From JAHEYG01 sp040403535 (GTDB lineage Bacteria; Bacteroidota; Bacteroidia; B-17B0; Aurantibacillaceae), in the NCBI GenBank assembly GCA_040403535.1, contig JBBAKL010000005.1, forward strand, positions 38,552 to 102,551: a stretch of 64,000 nt of DNA, given 5' to 3'. Positions 43,846 through 53,917 of this stretch are shown piece by piece (position 1 is the stretch's first letter; every line of letters begins with the position of its first letter). Both the position numbers and the translations under genes were made by a program. The notes under the pieces are model-generated. The model did no database searches, was not told the origin of the DNA, and was given only the letters and a program-made list of their open reading frames with translations.

Positions 43846-46557
43846 ATGCTCAGAAAGTACCTATATCTAATTTTTCTTTTCGCTATTGGCTTATTTCAGT
43901 CGGTATACGCCACCCATAACCGTGCCGGAGAAATTACCTATAAATGGCTGTACGGATATACTTATGAGATTACCCTTGTAACCTATACCGATGACGGACC
44001 CAGCATTGCCGACCGCTGTAAACTTACCCTTCACTTTGGCGATGGCGATAGCGCTCAAGTTCTGAGAAGTAATGGCGCCACCGACCCTAACAGCGATTGC
44101 GGACCAAGCGGTAAAATAGGTCAGATTCTTTCCCCGGGTTTTAAAATGAACATCTATAAAACCCAGCATACGTATAAAGGGCCCGGACTCTATAAAATGT
44201 ACATGTTCGACCGTAACCGTAACCAAGGGGTCATTAACGTACCAAGTTCAGTAAACCAACCGTTTTATTTAGAAACATTCTTAAGCATTGGCGCCTTTAC
44301 CGGCCCAAACAGCTCCCCAGTTTTAACTGTATTACCACTGGATAAAGCCTGTCTCGGAAAATGTTACTTACACAATCCCGGTGCCTACGACCCCGATGGC
44401 GACAGTTTATCTTATGAACTGATTACCTGCAAGGGGGAAGATTTTTTAACCTCACAAATTGGCGTTACCATCCCGGGATACTCGTATCCTGATCCAGGTA
44501 ATGGAGGAACCTATAATATTAACGCAGTGAACGGAACATTAACCTGGTGTGTGCCACAGGCTAACGGTGAGTACAATGCGGCATTTATCATTAAAGAATG
44601 GCGTAAATTTGACGGAGAATATAAGCTGGTTGGTTATGTGATGCGTGATATGCAAATCATTGTGGCGCCTTGCAGTAACAATCCTCCAGTAATTAAAGCC
44701 ATTTCCGACACCTGTGTGGTGGCAGGGGCCATCGTTACCCGTACCGTAACCGCTACCGACTCTAACACCGGCGATATCATTACCCTCACAGCTACAGGCG
44801 GCCCGTTTGCTTCACCCCTTCCTAATGCCACATTTGCAGCTACCCCTTCAACTGGAACTGTTTCGGGCATCTTCAGCTGGCAAACTTCCTGTGCACAAGT
44901 AAGAAATGCACCCTATCAGGTAACTTTCAAAGCCATTGATAATAATCCGCAGATACAATTAGTAGACTTTAAAACATTTAACATAACGGTTGTTGGACCA
45001 CCTTCAAAAAATCTTTCTGCAACGCCTTTAGGAACTTCTATCAACCTGATCTGGAACAAAAGCGATTGCAATAATGTAGGCTTGGGTAATAAAGTTATTT
45101 ATTACAGCGTATACCGGAAAAACGACTGCACACCTTGGATTCACAGTCCGTGTGAAACCGGCGTGCCTCCTTCCTCGGGTTTCACGTATCTTGGGCATAC
45201 CGCAAGCATTAACGACACCACTTTTACCGATAACAATAATGGCATTGGACTGGCGCATGGTGTTAACTACAGTTATCTGGTGGTTGCGGTGTATGCCGAC
45301 GGATCACAAAGTTATTCAAGCAATCAGGTTTGTGCCCAATTGAAAAAAGATGTGCCCATTTTAATTAACGTAGATGTATTGGCTACAAGCACCTCAACCG
45401 GGCAGGTCTTTGTGAGGTGGGTAAAGCCAACCACCAACATTTCCAACCTAGACACAACCGTACTTCCCGGGCCCTATGAATTCCGCTTGTCGGCAAAACA
45501 AGGATTGAGCGGAACATATAGTCAGGTATATACCGTAACCAAAAACTTTTTTACCGGATTCAATCAGTTAAGCGATACAACATTTACACATAACGGAACA
45601 AATACCGTAAGCGACTTAATTGTGTATAAACTGGATTTTTATGCCAACTCCATTTTTGTAGGCTCTACCCAAACTGCCAGCTCCGTGTTTTTAAATGCGG
45701 TGCCTGCCGACCGTAAGGTAACCTTAAACTGGAAACACTTTGTGCCATGGGGAAATTATAAATATTATATTTTCAGAAAAACTCCGGCACAAACATCGTT
45801 TACGTTAATTGACAGTACCGTACAGTTGAAATATAAAGACACGGGTGACGTAGTAAACAGAGCCACCTATTGCTATAAAGTCCTTTCGAAAGGCGAATAC
45901 AGCGACCCTGCTATTTTTAAACCATTATTAAATAATTCTCAAGAAGTTTGTGTAACTCCTGTAGATTTAACATTACCTTGCTCTCCAACTTTATCGGTTA
46001 CCTCCGACTGTCAGACCGGTTTTGTTCAATTAAAATGGAATAATCCCAATCATAGTTGTTCGGATGATGTGATTAAGTATTTTCTATATTTTAAACCTAC
46101 CGAAGATGATGATTTAAGTCTGATAGATTCCATTTCAACCATAAGCGACACCACTTATACATTTGACGGGCTCAGCTCAATTGCCGGCTGCTACGTTGTT
46201 ACCGCGCTTGACTCTTCCCGTAACGAAAGCATAAAAGCGGAAACCATTTGCGTGGATAATTGTCCGGAATTTGAATTACCCAACGTAGTAACCTTTAATG
46301 ACGACGGGGTTAACGACTTTTTTAAAGCCATAAGGGTAAAACACATTAAGGATATTGATTTAAATGTTTACAACCGATGGGGACAGTTGGTGTATAAAAC
46401 AACAGACCCGTATTTTAATTGGGATGGAAAAGTGATACAAACAAAGTTGCCGTGCAGCGACGGAACTTACTTCTATACCTGCGTGGTGAATGAATTACGT
46501 GTAAAACCAACCAAGCCCCGTTTATTGAAAGGATATTTTCAGGTGTTTAAAGACTAA
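43846..46557 (+). CDS. Large T9SS type-B (gliding-motility C-terminal) surface protein
   Basis: Exported adhesin-like protein of 903 aa from ATG 43846 (MLRKYLYLIFLFAIGLFQSVYA signal peptide; that ATG is preferred to TTG 43837). The N-terminal part (THNRAGEITYKWL) and the DPDGDSLSYELI motif recall PKD/cadherin-like surface proteins. Several fibronectin-III-like segments follow (about 390-790). The C-terminal about 85 residues are the gliding-motility-associated domain: PNVVTFNDDGVNDFFKA, VYNRWGQLVYKT, NWDGK and SDGTYFYTCVV, which marks T9SS type B cargo. Confidence 0.9.
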   Translation: MLRKYLYLIFLFAIGLFQSVYATHNRAGEITYKWLYGYTYEITLVTYTDDGPSIADRCKLTLHFGDGDSAQVLRSNGATDPNSDCGPSGKIGQILSPGFKMNIYKTQHTYKGPGLYKMYMFDRNRNQGVINVPSSVNQPFYLETFLSIGAFTGPNSSPVLTVLPLDKACLGKCYLHNPGAYDPDGDSLSYELITCKGEDFLTSQIGVTIPGYSYPDPGNGGTYNINAVNGTLTWCVPQANGEYNAAFIIKEWRKFDGEYKLVGYVMRDMQIIVAPCSNNPPVIKAISDTCVVAGAIVTRTVTATDSNTGDIITLTATGGPFASPLPNATFAATPSTGTVSGIFSWQTSCAQVRNAPYQVTFKAIDNNPQIQLVDFKTFNITVVGPPSKNLSATPLGTSINLIWNKSDCNNVGLGNKVIYYSVYRKNDCTPWIHSPCETGVPPSSGFTYLGHTASINDTTFTDNNNGIGLAHGVNYSYLVVAVYADGSQSYSSNQVCAQLKKDVPILINVDVLATSTSTGQVFVRWVKPTTNISNLDTTVLPGPYEFRLSAKQGLSGTYSQVYTVTKNFFTGFNQLSDTTFTHNGTNTVSDLIVYKLDFYANSIFVGSTQTASSVFLNAVPADRKVTLNWKHFVPWGNYKYYIFRKTPAQTSFTLIDSTVQLKYKDTGDVVNRATYCYKVLSKGEYSDPAIFKPLLNNSQEVCVTPVDLTLPCSPTLSVTSDCQTGFVQLKWNNPNHSCSDDVIKYFLYFKPTEDDDLSLIDSISTISDTTYTFDGLSSIAGCYVVTALDSSRNESIKAETICVDNCPEFELPNVVTFNDDGVNDFFKAIRVKHIKDIDLNVYNRWGQLVYKTTDPYFNWDGKVIQTKLPCSDGTYFYTCVVNELRVKPTKPRLLKGYFQVFKD

Positions 46558-46567
46558 TCTTGTCTTC

Positions 46568-47098
46568 TTATTTATCCTTATAAATCACCAAATTAATGAT
46601 TCCCGTGGTGGGTGTACTATTATCGGATAAAGACACTACGAAAGGTTTTCTCTGGCCCTCGAAACAATTATAGACTACTTGGCCCTGATCTTCTACCGGA
46701 TTCGGTAATTTCTTTTCATAATAGTCTTTTAAATCTGTATATATTTTCGAACTAACGTCAAGATCCTTGCAGTTAACCTGAACATTAATTTCTTCCAAAC
46801 TATCACTCATCAATGAATATTCAATGGAATAATTGGTTAAACTGTCGATGTTATACTCAAAGTAAAGACGGTCTTTCTCAGCTTCAACCGGATTTGTGCC
46901 TTCTGTTTTTTTAATCGAATCTGACTTACTGTTGAGGTTAATGCCGCGAATGACACCGTTATTGGTTTTTACGATTTCATCCAATGCCAAATGATACTGA
47001 GGAAACACACGTTGCTTTTCTGTTGTTTTTGGTTTTTCCGTATTGCCACAGGCCATTATAAAGAAGGTAAAAACTAAATATCCGATTATTTTTTTCAT
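46568..47098 (-). CDS. Hypothetical lipoprotein
   Basis: Exported lipoprotein of about 176 aa: MKKIIGYLVFTFFIMAC with lipobox Cys at ATG 47098, preferred to ATG 47107, which would overlap lysS. The mature part is charged and beta-rich, with one further Cys pair candidate (VNCKDLD, YNCFEGQ). Family not recognised. It starts 1 nt after the lysS stop codon, so it is almost certainly transcribed with lysS. Confidence 0.8.
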   Translation of the reverse strand: MKKIIGYLVFTFFIMACGNTEKPKTTEKQRVFPQYHLALDEIVKTNNGVIRGINLNSKSDSIKKTEGTNPVEAEKDRLYFEYNIDSLTNYSIEYSLMSDSLEEINVQVNCKDLDVSSKIYTDLKDYYEKKLPNPVEDQGQVVYNCFEGQRKPFVVSLSDNSTPTTGIINLVIYKDK

Positions 47099-47099
47099 A

Positions 47100-48647
47100 T
47101 TATTCATTTACTGAAACTTCAGCGGTATTTTGTTCTTTTTTCTCAGGGCGCATGGTTGGGAACAACAACACATCCTGAATAGAAGGCTGATTGGTCATTA
47201 ACATACACAATCTGTCAATCCCGATTCCGATTCCCGCGGTAGGAGGCATTGCATATTCAAGTGCGCGCAAGAAATCATCATCAATGTACATCGCTTCATC
47301 ATCGCCACGCTCCATCAATTTCACCTGCTCTTCAAAACGCTCGCGCTGATCAATCGGGTCGTTAAGCTCGGAATAAGCATTGGCAATTTCCTTACCGTTT
47401 ATCATTAATTCAAATCGTTCAACCAATCCCGGCTCACTGCGGTGCTTTTTGGTAAGCGGACTCATCTCAACCGGATAATCGATAATGAATGTCGGTTGAA
47501 TAAAATAACCTTCGCACTTTTCACCGAAAATAGTATCAATTAATTTCGCTTTACCCATGCTCTCGTCAATTTCCAGTTTTAACTGCTTACATGTGGTGCG
47601 TAATTCCGCCTCTTCCATTTTACTCACATCAATTCCGGTATGCTCTTTAATGGCATCGTAAATGGAAATACGCTTGAATGGGGCCGCGAAGCTGATAGTT
47701 TTGTCACCAACCTTAACATCGGTAGTGCCATGCAGATCCAAGGCAATTTTTTCCAGTAATTTTTCTGTGGTGTTCATCATCCAGAAATAATCGCGGTATG
47801 CCACATAAAATTCCAGAATGGTAAATTCAGGGTTGTGCGTACGGTCCATACCCTCATTACGGAAATTACGGCTGAACTCATATACCCAGTCAAACCCACC
47901 AACAATTAAACGCTTTAAATATAATTCGTTCGCGATGCGTAAGAACAAAGGAATGTCAAGTGCATTGTGATGGGTAACAAACGGTCGGGCAATTGCTCCA
48001 CCTGGTATTGTTTGCAAAACAGGAGTATCAACTTCCAAAGCACCCCCATCATTTAAGAAAGTACGAATGGTATTAATTAGCTTGGTACGTAATTCAAACG
48101 TGCGTTTTACTTTTGGATTAATAATCAAATCCACGTAGCGCTGACGGTAACGGAACTCAGGGTCGGTTACTTCATCAAATGAATTTCCATCGGCATCTGT
48201 CTTAACAATTGGCAGAGGCTTCAAAGCTTTGCTTAATAATTTGAATTCTGAAACGTGAATAGAAATTTCGCCGGTCTTAGTAGTAAACACATAACCCTTT
48301 ACGCCAATGATATCACCAATGTCTAAAAGTTTTTTCCATAAAACATCGTATATTGTTTTGTCTTCACCTGCACAAATTTCATCTCGTTTTATATAAACCT
48401 GAATACGTCCGGTAGCGTCTTGTAAAACAGCAAATGCCGCCTTCCCCATATCGCGCACGCTCATGATTCGTCCGGCTAACGAAATATCTTTATAGTTTAA
48501 TTTATCTCGCTCGTAATTTTCTTTGATATCCGCAGCATTAACATTCACCGTAAACTCTTCGGCCGGATATGGGTCAATACCAAGGTTTCTGATTTCGTTT
48601 AATTTTTCTCTTCTTAAAATTTCCTGTTCGCTTAATTCCTGAATCAT
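47100..48647 (-). CDS. lysS: Lysyl-tRNA synthetase, class II
   Basis: Charges tRNA-Lys. The N-terminal OB-fold anticodon-binding domain (ISLAGRIMSVRDMGKAAF) precedes the class II catalytic core: motif 2 YEFSRNFRNEGMDRTHNPEF and motif 3 GIGIGIDRLCMLM. ATG 48647 (MIQELSEQE) is chosen, as the residues before it resemble no known N-terminus and the promoter element at 48669-48676 would put the longer start on top of it. 515 aa. Confidence 0.95.
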   Translation of the reverse strand: MIQELSEQEILRREKLNEIRNLGIDPYPAEEFTVNVNAADIKENYERDKLNYKDISLAGRIMSVRDMGKAAFAVLQDATGRIQVYIKRDEICAGEDKTIYDVLWKKLLDIGDIIGVKGYVFTTKTGEISIHVSEFKLLSKALKPLPIVKTDADGNSFDEVTDPEFRYRQRYVDLIINPKVKRTFELRTKLINTIRTFLNDGGALEVDTPVLQTIPGGAIARPFVTHHNALDIPLFLRIANELYLKRLIVGGFDWVYEFSRNFRNEGMDRTHNPEFTILEFYVAYRDYFWMMNTTEKLLEKIALDLHGTTDVKVGDKTISFAAPFKRISIYDAIKEHTGIDVSKMEEAELRTTCKQLKLEIDESMGKAKLIDTIFGEKCEGYFIQPTFIIDYPVEMSPLTKKHRSEPGLVERFELMINGKEIANAYSELNDPIDQRERFEEQVKLMERGDDEAMYIDDDFLRALEYAMPPTAGIGIGIDRLCMLMTNQPSIQDVLLFPTMRPEKKEQNTAEVSVNE

Positions 48648-48668
48648 AACAATAAAGTGCTTTTTGTG

Positions 48669-48676
48669 CAAAATTA
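48669..48676 (-). promoter_or_regulatory. -7 element of lysS
   Basis: Minus-strand TAATTTTG fits TAnnTTTG, 21 bp upstream of ATG 48647. It supports the shorter lysS start. Confidence 0.5.
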
Positions 48677-48777
48677 AATTAAATAAATAGCTGTAAATAA
48701 GGTTGTTAGTATAAAATAATAAATCTAAAAAACTTTTTAAGTGATTGATTGTTAAATAATTAATATTGCTTGTTGTT

Positions 48778-50103
48778 ATGAAAAATGAGGTTTGTGTTTT
48801 TTGGTTCAGAAGAGATTTGCGTTTACACGATAACGCGGGATTGTATCATGCCTTAAAATCGGGTAACAAAGTGTTGCCTGTTTTTATATTTGACACTTCC
48901 ATTTTAAATCGCCTGGAAAACAAAACCGATCGTCGTGTAGACTTTATTCATCAGGCTGTTGAAGAAATTAATAAACAATTACAACTGATTGGCAGCTCCA
49001 TAAAGGTATATAACGGTCATCCAACCGAGGTTTTTGGAAAGTTAATCAAAGATTTTGATGTGAAAGCCGTTTTCACTAATCACGATTACGAGCCTTCCGC
49101 GATTGCTCGTGACGAAGAAATTGTCGAATTATTAAATACAAACGGTGTTACCTACCATTCTTATAAAGATCAATGTGTGTTTGAAAAAGAGGAAGTGTTA
49201 AAAGATGACGGAAAGCCTTATACAATCTTCACACCATACAGCAAAAAATGGAAAATGAAGTTTACCGGATTTTATGCGAAATCCTATCCTAATAAAAAGT
49301 ACTTCCGGAATTTTATTTCTACTGCGCCTTTAAATGTTCCTGGTTTACACGAAATCGGTTTTCAAAAAACGGATATCGCATTTTCAATTCCGAAAATAAA
49401 CCCTGAACTTATAAAAAAATACAAAGAGCAGCGTGATTTTCCTGCCCTTCATGGCACCTCGCGCATCAGTATGCACTTGCGTTTTGGAACAATCAGTATT
49501 CGTGATATGGTTAGACTGGCGATCAGCCATAGTGAAACTTGGCTGAATGAGCTAATATGGCGTGATTTTTACATGATGATTTTATATCACTTTCCGCACG
49601 TGGTAAATTCGGCCTTTAAAAAAGAATACGACGCGATTGAATGGCGGCATGATGAGAACGCTTTCGAAAAATGGTGTAAGGGTGAAACGGGTTTCCCCAT
49701 AGTAGATGCCGGTATGCGTGAATTAAACGCCACCGGATTTATGCACAACCGTGTGCGAATGATTACTGCCAGTTTTTTAGTAAAAGATTTATTGATTGAT
49801 TACAAATTGGGAGAGGCCTACTTCGCGGAAAAACTCAACGATTTTGATTTAAGTGCGAATAATGGAGGATGGCAATGGGCAGCAGGTTGCGGATGCGATG
49901 CAGCGCCTTATTTCAGAATTTTTAATCCTACCGAACAACAGAAACGATTTGATCCGGATATGGCTTACATTAAAAAATGGATTCCGGAGTTTGGCACAGA
50001 AAAATATCCGCCACCCATGGTTGACCATTCGACAGCAAGGAACCGGACGTTAGAAGTCTATAAAAAATCCTTGTCTGAAATCCGACAACTCACTTTGCTT
50101 TAA
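48778..50103 (+). CDS. phr: Deoxyribodipyrimidine photolyase
   Basis: FAD-dependent light-driven DNA repair enzyme, 441 aa. The N-terminal antenna-binding domain begins VFWFRRDLRLHDNAGLYHAL. The FAD domain shows GTSRISMHLRFGTISIRD, NELIWRDFYMMIL, DAGMRELNATGFMHNRVRM, and the tail DFDLSANNGGWQWAAGCGCD with FRIFNP. It looks like a class I CPD photolyase; a 6-4 photolyase is less likely. ATG 48778 is preferred over 48766. The 3' end overlaps cysN by 4 bp in the opposite direction. Confidence 0.93.
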   Translation: MKNEVCVFWFRRDLRLHDNAGLYHALKSGNKVLPVFIFDTSILNRLENKTDRRVDFIHQAVEEINKQLQLIGSSIKVYNGHPTEVFGKLIKDFDVKAVFTNHDYEPSAIARDEEIVELLNTNGVTYHSYKDQCVFEKEEVLKDDGKPYTIFTPYSKKWKMKFTGFYAKSYPNKKYFRNFISTAPLNVPGLHEIGFQKTDIAFSIPKINPELIKKYKEQRDFPALHGTSRISMHLRFGTISIRDMVRLAISHSETWLNELIWRDFYMMILYHFPHVVNSAFKKEYDAIEWRHDENAFEKWCKGETGFPIVDAGMRELNATGFMHNRVRMITASFLVKDLLIDYKLGEAYFAEKLNDFDLSANNGGWQWAAGCGCDAAPYFRIFNPTEQQKRFDPDMAYIKKWIPEFGTEKYPPPMVDHSTARNRTLEVYKKSLSEIRQLTLL

Positions 50104-51326
50104 TCAATTGTTCCGGCAGCAACGGTGTTGTTGTTTTTACCAATTAATATAAACGAGCCGGTTTTTCGGTTGCGTTTATAGCTATCGTAACTCACGTTAT
50201 CGGAAGTTGTAATCTCTACTTTACAAATATCATTAAGTGCAAGCGTTTGATGAGTTTTATTCCGTTCGTAAGTGTGTATATTAATGTGGGATTGTACCTC
50301 TTTAATAACAGCTTTCGTTCTAAAACTGTTTTGTTGCAAAATAAATTCCTGCCCCGGAATATATGTTTCATTATCCATCCAACACAGTGTTGCGGTAAAT
50401 TGGTTGTTAGTGAATGGTAATTGGTTTATGGGCACAATGGAAATGCCACGGGCTAATTCTACTTCTTCATTCAGGTATATCACAGCCGGATCGTCTGAAT
50501 GTGCCACCTCAACTTCCTTTTGATGTTTCTCGATTTTGCAGATGGTCGTCTCCGTTCCGTAGGGTAATACCATTACTTTTTGTCCATTTGTAAAACCTCC
50601 ACTTAGGATATTGCCTGCATAACCTTTCCGGTTATTTACCTCAATTACATATTGAACCTGAAAACGTCCCTCTTCTACCTTGTCGTTTTTATCAATTACA
50701 ATTTCTTCCAAGAAACTTAATAACGGTTTGCCTGTAAACCATTTCAGTTTATCAGAAGCATACACCACATTATCTCCTTCTAATGCACTAACCGGAATAA
50801 AGGAAATATCAATTAAGCCTAAAGGCTTTGCGAAATTTAAATATTCGTTTTGAATGCGTTTAAATACTTCCTGTGAAAATTGAACCGCATCCATTTTGTT
50901 TATGCAAATCACAACATGCGGAATTCTAAGTATTGATGAAAGGATGCTATGTCGTTTGGTCTGATCAGTTATACCATTTTTCGCATCAATTAAAATTATA
51001 GCCAAATCAGCGCCTGATGCCCCGGTAAACATGTTACGCGTGTATTCTAAATGCCCTGGTGTATCAGCAATAATAAATTTTCTTTTGTTGGTTGTAAAAT
51101 ATTTATAAGCTACATCAATAGTAATGCCTTGTTCCCGTTCTGCTCTCAACCCATCAGTTAAAAAGGCCAAATCCATTTTGCTTGGTTTACCTTTTAGTTT
51201 ACTTAAATTGGTTAAGGTCTCAATAATATCTGTTGAAACGGAACCGCTATCGAATAATAATCGCCCCGTTAAAGTGCTCTTTCCATCATCTACATTTCCT
51301 GCAACAAAAAACTTTAAAAGCTCCAT
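50100..51326 (-). CDS. cysN: Sulfate adenylyltransferase GTPase subunit CysN
   Basis: With CysD makes adenosine phosphosulfate from sulfate and ATP. The EF-Tu-like GTPase domain shows G1 AGNVDDGKSTL, G3 DTPGHLEYTRN, G4 NKMD and EREQGITIDVAY. Domains 2 and 3 follow; no C-terminal APS-kinase fusion is present (408 aa). ATG 51326 (MELLKFFV) lies 1 nt after the cysD stop; the longer start at 51371 overlaps cysD and is unlikely. Confidence 0.95.
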   Translation of the reverse strand: MELLKFFVAGNVDDGKSTLTGRLLFDSGSVSTDIIETLTNLSKLKGKPSKMDLAFLTDGLRAEREQGITIDVAYKYFTTNKRKFIIADTPGHLEYTRNMFTGASGADLAIILIDAKNGITDQTKRHSILSSILRIPHVVICINKMDAVQFSQEVFKRIQNEYLNFAKPLGLIDISFIPVSALEGDNVVYASDKLKWFTGKPLLSFLEEIVIDKNDKVEEGRFQVQYVIEVNNRKGYAGNILSGGFTNGQKVMVLPYGTETTICKIEKHQKEVEVAHSDDPAVIYLNEEVELARGISIVPINQLPFTNNQFTATLCWMDNETYIPGQEFILQQNSFRTKAVIKEVQSHINIHTYERNKTHQTLALNDICKVEITTSDNVSYDSYKRNRKTGSFILIGKNNNTVAAGTID

Positions 51327-51327
51327 A

Positions 51328-52224
51328 TTAAAAATACCCTCCTTTCTTTCTGTCTTCCATACCGGCATCACTAATTCTGTCGTCTAATCGTGTTGCGCCA
51401 CGTTCGCTTATGGTAGCGTTATTAAGTTCTTCAATAATTTCTTTAACGTTAGAGGCATTGCTTTCAATTGCTGCAGTGCAAGTCATATCACCAACGGTTC
51501 TGTATCTTACTTTTTTTGTAACAATAGAATCATTGGCGTCGAGATTTAAATACTTGGAATTGGCCAGCAAGGTTCCGTCACCGGCAAGCACACATTCGCG
51601 CTGATGTGCAAAATAAATACTTGGCAAATCAATCTGCTCGCGCTGAATGTAATTCCACACATCCAACTCTGTCCAGTTACTGATAGGAAATGCCCGTACA
51701 TTTTCACCATCGTTAATTTTTCCATTTAAAATCGACCATAATTCAGGTCGTTGTAAATTAGGGTTCCATTTTCCGTTTTTATCACGCACCGAAAAAATTC
51801 TTTCTTTAGCTCTTGCTTTTTCTTCATCGCGACGGGCGCCACCAATACAAGCATCAAATTTAAACTCATTTATGACATCGAGTAATGTATGTGTTTGAAG
51901 AGCATTTCTACTAGGAAATTTTCCTTTTGCGTCTTCAATACCTTTATTTCTTAAAGTGTCTTCTACTTTCCGTACAATTAACTTCTCGCCGATCTTTTCT
52001 ACAAGCTCATCTCTAAATTGTAAGGCCTCAGGAAAATTATGTCCGGTATCAATATGAACCAACGGAAATGGAAATTTTCCCGGCCGAAAAGCCTTTAATG
52101 ATAAATGGATTAAACAAATACTGTCTTTACCTCCACTAAACAACAAAGCTGGATTATTAAACTGACCGGCCACTTCGCGCAGGATGTAAATTGCTTCCGA
52201 TTCTAGTTTACTAAGGTAATCCAT
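51328..52224 (-). CDS. cysD: Sulfate adenylyltransferase subunit CysD
   Basis: Catalytic subunit of ATP sulfurylase, adenine-nucleotide alpha-hydrolase fold, 298 aa. The PP-motif is ALLFSGGKDSICLIHL. Further hallmarks are HIDTGHNFPEALQFRD, CIGGARRDEEKARAKERIFS, FPISNWTELDVWNYIQRE and the C-terminal DRISDAGMEDRKKGGYF. It is the penultimate gene of the sulfur operon. Confidence 0.96.
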   Translation of the reverse strand: MDYLSKLESEAIYILREVAGQFNNPALLFSGGKDSICLIHLSLKAFRPGKFPFPLVHIDTGHNFPEALQFRDELVEKIGEKLIVRKVEDTLRNKGIEDAKGKFPSRNALQTHTLLDVINEFKFDACIGGARRDEEKARAKERIFSVRDKNGKWNPNLQRPELWSILNGKINDGENVRAFPISNWTELDVWNYIQREQIDLPSIYFAHQRECVLAGDGTLLANSKYLNLDANDSIVTKKVRYRTVGDMTCTAAIESNASNVKEIIEELNNATISERGATRLDDRISDAGMEDRKKGGYF

Positions 52225-52241
52225 TGTTTAAGTGTGGAGCG

Positions 52242-53408
52242 TTACTTTAATGCCTGCTCAATATCGTTTAAAATATCTTGTTTGTTTTCTAACCCGATTG
52301 AAACACGTATTAATCCCGGAGTTATACCTACCGAAAGTCTCTCCTCCTCACTCAATTTACAATGGGTTGAAGATGCAGGGTGTGTTGCAATGGTGCGCGC
52401 ATCGCCAAGGTTAGGAGAAATTTTAATCATCTGTAGTTTATCTAAAAACTTTTTGGCGGCATCATAGCCTCCTTTAACCGTAATGGTAATTATGCCTCCA
52501 CCGTGTCGCATTTGTTTTTTCGCAATATGGTTATGAGGATGTGACTTTAAAAACGGATACGATACATTTTCCAATGCCGTATTTTTCTCCAAAGATTCTG
52601 CTACAAACAACGCGTTTTCACAATGACGTTCCATTCGGATAGCCAAGGTTTCTAAGCTCTTGCTTAATACCCACGCGTTAAACGGACTTAATGAAGGTCC
52701 GGTTAAACGCCCATATAAATAAATTTCATGAACAAGCTCTTTTTTACCAACGACAACGCCCCCTAAAACCCTTCCTTGTCCATCCATATATTTTGTTGCC
52801 GAATGTACAACTAAGTCGGCGCCCCATTTTATGGGTTGCTGCAAATAAGGCGAAGCGAAACAATTATCTACAATGAATAATACATTGTTTTTCTTAGCAA
52901 TTGATGCAACTAATTCCAGATCTATTAATTCGATAGCGGGATTGGTTGGCGTTTCTAAATATATAAACCGTGTAGTTGGTTGAATTAATTTTTCAATTTG
53001 TTCGGGCTGATTAATATTAAAATAAGAATGCGAAATATTGAGTTTCGGGAAATACTTTGTAAACAAGGCGTGTGTAGCACCAAAAACAGAAGAACAGGAA
53101 ACCACATGATCCCCTGACCTTAACAAAGCCATAAATGTAGTATATATGGCCGCCATTCCGGATGCCATCGCAACCCCCGACTCCGCACCTTCCAACAATG
53201 CCACTTTATTTACAAACTCGCTTAAATTAGGATTGGAATAACGTGAGTAAATATGGGCGTCTGTTTCATCATTAAATGCAGCACGCATATCTTCAGCGGT
53301 ATCAAAAACAAAACTACTGGTTAAATAAAGAGGTGTCGAGTGCTCATTGTTTTCACTTCTTTCTAATTGGGCACGAATAGCTAACGTTTCAAAATTTTTT
53401 TCACTCAT
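52242..53408 (-). CDS. O-succinylhomoserine sulfhydrylase-like PLP enzyme
   Basis: Cys/Met-metabolism PLP enzyme (gamma-family), 388 aa. It shows YSRYSNPNLSEFVNKVALLEG, ESGVAMASGMAAIYT, VDNCFASPYLQQP and the PLP lysine in VHSATKYMDGQGRVLGG, whose GQGRVLGG run is typical of MetZ-type O-succinylhomoserine sulfhydrylases. Cystathionine gamma-synthase remains possible. Its position next to cysDN and osmC in one operon supports a role in sulfide incorporation into homocysteine. Confidence 0.9.
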   Translation of the reverse strand: MSEKNFETLAIRAQLERSENNEHSTPLYLTSSFVFDTAEDMRAAFNDETDAHIYSRYSNPNLSEFVNKVALLEGAESGVAMASGMAAIYTTFMALLRSGDHVVSCSSVFGATHALFTKYFPKLNISHSYFNINQPEQIEKLIQPTTRFIYLETPTNPAIELIDLELVASIAKKNNVLFIVDNCFASPYLQQPIKWGADLVVHSATKYMDGQGRVLGGVVVGKKELVHEIYLYGRLTGPSLSPFNAWVLSKSLETLAIRMERHCENALFVAESLEKNTALENVSYPFLKSHPHNHIAKKQMRHGGGIITITVKGGYDAAKKFLDKLQMIKISPNLGDARTIATHPASSTHCKLSEEERLSVGITPGLIRVSIGLENKQDILNDIEQALK

Positions 53409-53410
53409 AG

Positions 53411-53824
53411 TTAATTCAGAGATAATTTATAAGAAATTTTTGCGGTTGGTTCTAGCGTTTTAGAAACAGAACAATATTTATCTAACGACAATTTTATGGC
53501 GCGCTCGGCCTTTTCATAATCAACCTGCCCTTTTATTTTAAAATGCAAAACGATATTCTTCCAAATAGAATGTTCTTCCACTTTTTCTTTATCACCTTCT
53601 ACTTCCACTTCAAATGACTCAATTATTTGCTTTTGTTTTTTTAAAATTAAAATAATGTCGATAGAACTACAACCACCTACTGCCGCTAATAACATTTGCA
53701 TTGGTCGGAATCCTAAATTATCTCCGCCAATATCCGGCGATCCGTCCATTTGTAAAACAGCTCCATCTTCACTTCTGGCTTCCATGTGAAAATTATCGTT
53801 TAAGCGCTTTATCTGTACTTTCAT
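53411..53824 (-). CDS. OsmC-family (YhfA-like) protein
   Basis: OsmC-fold thiol protein of 137 aa. The conserved segment LLAAVGGCSSIDIILILKKQ holds one Cys; the C-terminal CSVSKTLEPTAKI holds the second. This spacing fits the OsmC/Ohr family, in which paired Cys reduce peroxides, or the YhfA branch of unknown function. It is 2 nt from metZ-like gene and is common in sulfur operons of Bacteroidota. Confidence 0.87.
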   Translation of the reverse strand: MKVQIKRLNDNFHMEARSEDGAVLQMDGSPDIGGDNLGFRPMQMLLAAVGGCSSIDIILILKKQKQIIESFEVEVEGDKEKVEEHSIWKNIVLHFKIKGQVDYEKAERAIKLSLDKYCSVSKTLEPTAKISYKLSLN

Positions 53825-53917
53825 AACTAGTTAATTAGGCTAAAGGTACAAAATCGCCTATCAAATCCATTGTATTTAATAGAATTTCAATTGCTTTTTT
53901 GGGATTAAGACTAAGCT